Below, piece after piece: positions 1 to 7,900 of a DNA stretch of 11,161 nt. Position 1 is the first letter of the stretch; each line of letters opens with the position of its first letter. The position numbers were made by a program, and so were the translations under genes. Location of the stretch: positions 1-11,161 of the forward strand of contig JAOXYB010055767.1 of the NCBI GenBank assembly GCA_028565635.1, read 5' to 3'. The notes under the pieces are model-generated. The model saw nothing but the letters and a program-made list of their open reading frames with translations. It had not been told where the DNA came from and searched no databases. The DNA comes from Phoronis ovalis. Lineage: Eukaryota; Phoronida; Phoronidae.

Positions 1-77
1 TTTCAGAAATTATAAAATCTGAAAAAGGGGGTGTGTACGAATAACGGAGTTGTACGAATTGAGAAGAATTACCGTAG

Positions 78-437
78 TAGTCAAATATGTTTAGGACTAT
101 ATTCATAACAAGCAGCTATTGATGCGAAATTAAAACGTAACACGCCTTTGGTGAAACGAAATGGTGGAGTATTTTCTATCTTCTATATGGGAGAGCACGT
201 ATAATTGACATAACTTACACCAGATGGCCGTACCATACAGTAATAATAAAGGCATTGGGATATGTAACAAAATATGTAAATTTTAAAATATCATTCTTCA
301 CTGAAGTTTGATAAAAAAAAAATTATATCAGGAGATATATTGAGGAAATGAAGCTTTGCTAGTTTAAATCATGTTGATGTGTATGAATTTATGATGTTCC
401 TGTTTTCTAAAATACTGTTGATAGCCTGTCACTGTCT
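78..437. repeat. Diverged direct duplication, copy 1
   Basis: This block and 547-862 share the same series of short words in the same order and orientation. Examples are AACAAGCAGCTATT, CACCAGATGGCC, AAAATATGTAAATT, ATTCTTCA-TGAAG, and near the end TTTTCTAAAATA followed by TTGA-AGC-TGTCACTG. Many substitutions and several small indels separate the copies, so the duplication is old. I see no long reading frame in either copy. It may be a segmental tandem duplication, or two insertions of one unrecognised dispersed repeat. Confidence 0.75.
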
Positions 438-546
438 TGCAAAGTTATTATAATATAAAATCCATGTAATCTTATACATACCTAATATTTGCTGGTATAA
501 ACAGTTTTGTTTAACTTTGTTATTTTAATAGAGGTCACAAAAGTAT

Positions 547-862
547 AGTTAAATATGTTGAATACTATATTCGTAACAAGCAGCTATTAACGTGAAACAA
601 AATAGTGGATCTTTTATTTTCTATCTTTTATATGATATCGACCAATCTTACACCAGATGGCCATAGCGTACAGATATATAAAAACATTCGGATACTTGTC
701 AAAATATGTAAATTAAATGTCATTCTTCATTGAAGCGTGATACAATTTTTTTTTATATCTCAGAGGGTATATTTTGAGGAACTGAAGCTGTGCTTGTGTT
801 GATATGTGCAAATTTATGATATTCCTATTTTCTAAAATAATATTGACAGCTTGTCACTGATA
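547..862. repeat. Diverged direct duplication, copy 2
   Basis: This is the second copy of the block at 78-437, in the same orientation and about 470 bp downstream. It is roughly 45 bp shorter because of internal deletions, for example between the CAGCTATT and CACCAGATGGCC words. Similarity fades just after TGTCACTG near 859, immediately before the candidate secreted-peptide frame. Terminal inverted repeats or target duplications were not evident, so the mechanism is undecided. Confidence 0.75.
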
Positions 863-863
863 T

Positions 864-1052
864 GTGAACTTATCTCTTCATTTAACTATTATATTTATAT
901 TTTGCATAATTAAATCTATTTGCAAAGATATACACCAGTTGGACTTTTCCAAAGCGATTTCTTATAAAACTTCATATAATAATGGCACCATTACATTTGT
1001 TAATATCACATTGTATTGTAGGGGGGAGGGTGACATGACATGTCAACATTGA
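864..1052 (+). CDS. Candidate short secreted-peptide exon (weak)
   Basis: A 62-codon open frame encodes a hydrophobic leader-like stretch (about residues 4-20, rich in I, F and L). A polar segment follows, with NGT and NIT glycosylation sequons and a compact Cys pair, C-R-G-E-G-D-M-T-C, just before the stop. The frame begins at GTG and has no upstream in-frame ATG, so it could not be a complete gene as it stands. A possible splice acceptor TTTGCAAAG lies at 921-927. An AATAAA sits at 1054-1059, two bases after the stop, so a decayed or genuine terminal exon is conceivable. In AT-rich DNA a frame of this length can also arise by chance. I do not recognise the protein. Confidence 0.15.
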   Translation: MNLSLHLTIIFIFCIIKSICKDIHQLDFSKAISYKTSYNNGTITFVNITLYCRGEGDMTCQH

Positions 1053-1818
1053 AAATAAAACTTCACTAAATTTAGCGTTTTAATTTTTGATGAGTCTAAC
1101 TAGGACAGCATGAGAAACATTGCAACAGAACAGTAAACTTTTCTGATAATTTGTGTTGTTGGATTCCGAAATTAAGTAAGTATCTGTAAATGAACAACAA
1201 TTTAAATTACAAATGTAAAACAGTTTCTATTGACATATTTACAGACTACAGGATTGTTATCTTAAGTTATATTTTGAATTTCATACCTGTTCTTAATTCA
1301 TTTATCCAGTATTTAAATTAACTGCTGTTTGATACATATAATCAGCTGGCTCTGTTGCTGTAGTGGTGCTGAATTGACATATATGAGACATTGATATTAT
1401 AATTAACTTGTTTCCTATTGTCCCAATTTTTTATTTTAGCTCTTCAATTTTTGTAATTAAATTAAGTAACTTCAGTTTTAGCTATTTATTTTGTGTCATC
1501 CTGTACAGTATTTAAACTCCAGAAATTCACTTATTTCTGCCTGACTGCTAATTTATTGGCTTGAAATATGCTTAAAAAATATATTGTGTAACATTTACTG
1601 TGAACTGCAAAGCAAAGAATCATGAAATTCAAGCTGTCAATCAAAAACATGAAATGTTAATATTCTATAGCATAATGGTTATTATTTGGTAAATTTATAT
1701 AACTGAGCGATTTAAAATCAAATTCTAATCAGCAAGTAATTTTGCAAGATTGTTAAGATTTTGCTTTTAATATATGATAGCAAAACCGTAAAATAATCAA
1801 CACACGTTATAGTTATAG

Positions 1819-1941
1819 GAGAACAAGAAATGAATGAGGATGATGTGGAACAAATGGTAATTCGGACACCTCAAGAAGAACCTGATATTCCTCCTGCTAT
1901 GAATGCATTGTATGCTCCAGACTCCAATCACATGCCACAAG
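1819..1941 (+). CDS. RECQL4: RECQL4 exon 1 of window: acidic linker before the helicase core
   Basis: Encodes an acidic, low-conservation linker ([10 protein letters not shown]...) leading into the helicase domain. The 3' end is secure: after codon CAA at 1938-1940, one base G precedes the donor GTAAAG and completes an Ala codon with exon 2. The 5' end is uncertain. A tandem acceptor TTATAGTTATAG allows exon starts at 1813 or 1819, both in the same phase, and an in-frame stop at 1794-1796 bars further extension. Alternatively, translation could start at the ATG at 1830, which has G at -3. A splice acceptor is more likely, because the family normally has several hundred residues before this point. 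Confidence 0.75.
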
Positions 1942-4900
1942 GTAAAGGTACACTGATTCAAAAAGTAAAATATTTGAATAGAGCACCTTATATTTTGTTG
2001 ATTTCCATGAATATATGAACCACAATGAAGTCTAAAATGGATTAAAAGAACTTTCCATATGTGTGTATGTAAATATCCAATGTGTGTGTTTGTAAATAGC
2101 CAACTTGACATTTGTCCTGCCATTTATCCATCATAACTGCATGTGTGTTTGATACATTGCAGCCACTCCTCAAGATGTTTATAAAGCACTGAAGAAGTTC
2201 GGTTACAGTTCTTTCCGGGAAGGTCAAGAAAAAGCTATTATGAGAATACTATCTGGTAAGATATTAAATAAACATGTCTGAAATGGTTACATCTGGTTCA
2301 TAAGATTTAATTTTAAGTCAGTAGGATTCATTCCCTAAAATATTTCGGTTTGATTTTTTGAAAAGATACAAATTTGGTTTCAAAAACACTCCTGAAAAGA
2401 CGAAATAATGGTATAGATGGTAGTTGCTGTTAGTTCTTGTATTGTACAATATGACACATCAGTTGACATTCACAATGGCCGAACATTGGTGATATTACTG
2501 TCACCTATATTTTTCGAAATAATTTTTAATATTGAAAAATACAATATTACCAAGGCAATAATGAAGCAAATCAAAATTGCAGGCCTTTCTACACTTGTGG
2601 TTGTCTCTACTGGTGGTGGGAAGTCATTGTGTTACCAACTGCCGGCTTACCTGTATGGTGTGAAGACAAAGTCCATCACTCTTGTTATCTCACCATTAGT
2701 TTCTCTGATGGAGGATCAGGTAATATTTCCAGATAAAACTTTGGCAATCAGTAAGCTGTTGTTAATTAAGACATAACCCCTATCACTGTGCCACAAACCA
2801 ATTAGTGCTCAAATGATAAACTGTCAAAGGTGTTTTCTTACTGCGTGTATGACATTTTTTTAATGTTTAAACACCAATCTCAGATAAATACATGCAATCT
2901 TACAGTATTTAAATGTATATCCCAATGCATAGATTGTTTGAATAACCTAACATAATGACACCAGCTGCTGGTCTTATATTCTTAATCAAATTTTTTAATT
3001 ACATCAAAAACAAGGTGTAATTAGAGGGTTGCAAACAGTAATCGATGAAGTGAGTTCTAACTTTAACTGAATCTTGTCACTAATGACAGAGAATTGGTCA
3101 CCACACATATATTCTATATATTTTTGACTGTGAGTCTGATTGCTGCCACTTTGATATTTTCAGTCCAGCTTGAATAACATATGAAACTTTTTAAAACTGA
3201 GCAATGAAATGCTATAGATAAATTTATTTTATAATAGGTGACTGATCTACCTAATGGTTTAAAGGGTGTCGCTCTTCATACTAACATGACTCAAAGTCAG
3301 AGAACTGACACTTTAAATAAAGTTCGAGAAGGAAAATTCCACTTTCTGTTATTGTCACCAGAGGCTTTAGTCGGAGGCAGCGGTGGATCCATGTTCAACT
3401 TTAATGATCTCCCACCTATTGCATTTGCTTGTATTGACGAAGCTCACTGTGTTTCTGAATGGTCACATAATTTTCGCCCATCTTATCTGCGAGTCTGCAA
3501 AGTAAGTACCTGTTTACTAGAAGTAAATGAAATGTAGCGAATTTAAAAAAAAACTTTTATCCAATTTAAAATTTAGTTCACATGTTCAAGTTTGACTTCA
3601 GTGAAGGGATAATTATCTGTTATTAATCATTCAAATCTCAGTCATGAATGATTATATATGTTATTATTGGTCAGTGCCTTTGTATTCATTTTTATCCCTG
3701 TATGTATTCAAGGTTTTAAGAGAACGTCTTGGTGTCAAGTGTTTTCTTGGATTAACAGCTACTGCTACAGCAGCCACTGCTGCTAATGTGGCCCGCCATC
3801 TTGACATTGAAGACCAGGAGCACGCTGTTATAAGAGGAGCTCCTATACCCAAGAATCTTCAATTATCTGTTTCAAAAGATCGAGATAAAGAACAGGTACC
3901 AGAAACATTTAGAAAAAGGCTGTTATTATTTTAAGTTATTTTATTGGTACATATAGTACTTCAGGAATGAAAAATGATGCAGTGAGAAATAAGTTCCCAT
4001 ATTGGTTAAAGTATTTTGAATTCTGATGTTCAAATTGTCGAGTGTCTGAGTTAGATCTTTTGTTGAGAACATACTAAAATAATGTCCTTGACTATTCTTT
4101 CTAATCAGTTAAGAAAAAATCTAACACATTTAGAGTTCTTAGTTGAAAGTTAACTAGTATCTGCAGGGGTGTTGGACGTTTGAAGTTTACATTTTGAAAA
4201 ACACAAGATTTTACCCAAAATGGCCTCCTTATTGATTATATAATCATGTGGCAAAGAAGTAAAGTGATTTTTCATAATCCTTAAGTAAATAACTTTTCAA
4301 AAATGTATACTTTTATTGGTTTATTTTTTCATTAAACTGCCAAAATTTCACTCAAAGTGTGAATAACTTGTCCCGAACGGATCTTGCCAAGTTAAAAGTG
4401 ACCTTTGTATCATTTAATATGCATTTTGTAGAAAGATAAATCATGTTTTTATTTGACCTATTTCTTATTTATATAGGCATTAATTCACCTACTAGATGGC
4501 GATAGATTTACCAACTGCAACTCCATTATAATTTACTGTACTCGTCGCGTAGAGACAGATCGGCTGGCTACTCTCATTCGTATTCATTTCAAGGATCAAG
4601 ATGGATACAAGGCATCTAAGGGCAGAATCAGTAAGAAGTTTTTCATTTATTACTGTTTGCATGTGAACTCCTAGATAAAAAAGTTACTGTAGTACTAGTA
4701 TTGCTGGACTAACATTCTGCAGCCTTCAAAATGAAGGAACTGTTGAATAAAGGTATATCATTCTAGTATCTTATACAGTTACAAGACGGTTATATTTGTT
4801 ATAGGATTGTAGATAGACCTGTACAATTAAAATTGCAGGTACTTAAACAGTGAATAATAAATATGTTTTATTTGTATTTAATTTAAACATCAGTACACTC

Positions 4901-7900
4901 GGAAATTGTTATGTGGACCATGTAGACGTTATTTTTTGATTTGGTGGCATGACATTTTACAACATATGAAAACAGCGTTGAGTATTTAGATATTTGCTAC
5001 TGGAATATACAGTGAAATATAGCACAATTTTAAAACTATATTGCACTATTGGACATATGCAATCACCTTTCTCTATTGGTTGCAATGTTGATCTTGTTAC
5101 AGAAACACAATTGGCTGAATGCTACCATGCTGGTCTAACTGCTGCCCAGAGAACAAGAGTACAAAAAGCTTTTATGTCTGGCCGACTTCGGATTGTTGTA
5201 GCCACCGTAGCATTTGGTATGGGATTGGACAAATCTGATGTGAGAGCTGTTATTCATTTCAATATTCCTCGTAGCTTTGAAAGTTACGTACAAGAAATTG
5301 GAAGAGCAGGTCGGGATGGTTTGCCTGCACATTGCCATTTGTTTTTGGATCCTGAAGTAAGTATATATGTTGGTATGTTATTTAATTATGTAATTCAAAG
5401 GACTAAAAGCAGCATGGCTAGTACACAAGACAACTTATAATTATCTTATACTGTATCTTTTTAATTAAGCAAGCATCTTTGCAAAGTACACCTAAAGAGA
5501 TTAGCTAACTAAAGATTTTTATTTCACTCCTTTTCATGAGGTCATGTAAGATACCAGAAAAATATCTACAACAAATACAATGATACAATTAACGTGTTTC
5601 ATTTCATAGGGCCGAGATGTGGCAGAGTTACAGAGACATATACATGCTAACACTGTAGATCGTATTGTTGTCAAGAAACTGGTTCAAAAGATTTTCAAAC
5701 CATGCAAATGTAAACAACTGGAGAAAGCTGTTGAAGGCAATGTGGTATGTATATTTTTAAAAGATAAAAGAATTACACAATTGAAGAGCTTTACTCATCA
5801 TCATTACTAGTTATCATTATTAGTTTTTTTGGCAGCAGTAATGATCAGAAAAAGTTATGACATTGTTAGCTGTTTTCTGCTTAGTTATTGGTTGCCGAAT
5901 CTTTCGCTAAATCATACAAATCAAGGATACATGAATTAAAAATGCATCTGATTGTTGCTGTCTTTAAGTTAAAGGCACTTATACTATTTTGAACCTGTCT
6001 ATGTCTATACAAAAATAAATTCACTTTTATATTTATTGCTAGAATTAATTTTTTTGAATATAAATTGATTTACCCAAGTCTTCAAATCATTATCACAAAG
6101 CTGAAATCATTGTAAAAGTCTCTAGCGTTATAACCTATTCTTGGTCGAAAAATGGCACAGTTAAAAGTTCTACAACCTGATTAGTTAACTCGGGAAATAT
6201 CCCCTGATGGTTAGTGCCTCTTAGCAGGTAAAGTTTGGTCCAACTTTATAAATAACACATAGAACAGGTGCCTTTAAAGAATAATATAATTTCATAAACA
6301 TGTACATGTATTATATTGATTATTAAAGATTATTGCACAATTTCAAGTCCATCTTCGAAATCCAGCTGTTCCATAAATATATTTGACATTTCACGTAACA
6401 AGTCTCTATTTAACGCATTAATTCGTTAATTTAAGGTACATGAAGACACTGTATCAGACAATGTTAAACGAGTTTGTCCAGGCCATGAGAGAGCTATTTC
6501 GATACACCAGGCAGTTAATGAATTGGACATGAAAGAAGAAGGTAGTCGAGTTACGATTTCTCATGATGTATTAGTACATGACTATAATTATTTGATTGCT
6601 AACTTAACTTATAGACAAAGGGAAATGTTTAGAGCATTTTAGGATTTTTCGTTTATTAGTGTTGTGTCAAAAAACGTTTTCCAATAATTAGTTTTATTAT
6701 TATATGGTAGTAATCTATGTGGAATGTTTAATTTTGCAACATAAAGCCTCTGTTTAAGTTTCCTGATTTCTTTATTCCTCACAGGCATTTCGACTTTACT
6801 TATATACCTGGAGTTGAATGAGAAGCGCTGGGTGAATAATACCAGACCTGTTTATGGATCTTGTAAAATACGGTGCTACGGAGGACCAAAGCAACTGCAG
6901 GAAGTAGCAAAAAAGGTAAGCGTGCTATTTAAAACATCATAAACTGATTCAAGTTAGTACATAAACTTCACCCATTTTCATTTCTTGTTGTATCATTTCA
7001 AATGTTAATGTACAGCCCAGGCAGCATGTAAAATATGGTTACTATGTACTGCAATCTGGAATAAGAACAGAAGGCCATAATGTATTTGCAACTGAACAGC
7101 TACCATTTGCATGCACTTGATAGTGCCAGTGGTTATGAACCCAAATATTCTTATATTTACCTGTTCTGTGAAAGAATCACGCTAGAGCTTGGAGAACTGC
7201 TTGAAGGGCTGTTGAAATGTTTAGGTTCTTGATCAGTGGTGCCACCTATTACATGTATAAATAGTTAAAGAAGAATAATCCTCTTTTTTTTTTAAGTGCC
7301 CACCTGTTGCAGTGGCCATAGCTTTGGAAAAACGTCAAGGAACATCACACAGTCGATGCACTAGTGTAGAATTTCCAGTGGTGGACATTAGTGACATGAT
7401 GGGTTGGGAATCTTCCTTAGTGAAAAAAAATCTGAAAACACTGTGCTGGAATTTTACAGCATCAGGTATATGCTGGAAGCAATGGTAGTTCTGAAAATGT
7501 AAAGGAATTACCACTTATTAATTGTTGATTGAAATACCAGATTGATTGTTCATTTTGACCTTACAGAAGAATTCACAAGACAGTATTTTGTTGGAGCTTT
7601 TGATAAAATATTTTTATTTAACTGTGCCCCACTGCACAATTCAAGATAAATTTAGAAAGAGCTATTTTTAATAGAAGTGCTATAGCATAACAGAACATTA
7701 CCATGCCTTTGAAGATTACTGACTTTTTTTTCTTAAGTAATAAAATGAGTACATTTGTGTTTACAGGCCCAAGAAAAAGTGGTGTCCTTGTGGAATTTTC
7801 TGATCTTTGTTTTCATCTGACAGCACCTGGTGATTTGTCTGATGATGAGTTGGACGAAGTAACAGATTTCTTATATAAAAGAATATTATCTCAAGAAGTA

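Larger units (their letters stand above)
1..1818. other. Upstream non-coding region, probably a long 5' intron or intergenic DNA
   Basis: No convincing exon of the helicase gene is visible in this AT-rich stretch. I looked for an Sld2-like N-terminal segment and for a CCHC zinc knuckle, both common upstream of the helicase domain in RECQL4, and saw neither. It contains a diverged direct duplication (78-437 and 547-862) and a short candidate secreted-peptide reading frame ending at 1052, listed separately. From about 1060 to 1818 I see only AT-rich sequence with no recognisable structure. If the helicase gene has its usual N-terminus upstream of the window, this whole stretch is intronic. Confidence 0.5.

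Noticed and set aside
1797-2123. 108-codon minus-strand open frame
   Set aside because: It lies antisense over exon 1 and intron 1 of RECQL4, has a His/Ile/Phe-rich composition typical of chance frames in AT-rich DNA, and shows no recognisable domain.
2417-2582. Open frame upstream of exon 3 read as an extra N-terminal coding segment
   Set aside because: A clean acceptor at 2581-2582 joins exon 2 in phase to produce the conserved RecQ sequence, and the upstream residues match nothing in the family.
3664-3852. Minus-strand frame opposite exon 5
   Set aside because: It is a shadow of the Ala-rich coding stretch in exon 5, with no independent support.
4994-5102. ATG-started extension of exon 7 into intron 6
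   Set aside because: RecQ similarity begins only at 5103, where an acceptor with a pyrimidine-rich lead completes the split codon from exon 6.
5135-5338. Minus-strand frame opposite exon 7
   Set aside because: It is the shadow of the highly conserved motif V and VI coding sequence on the plus strand.
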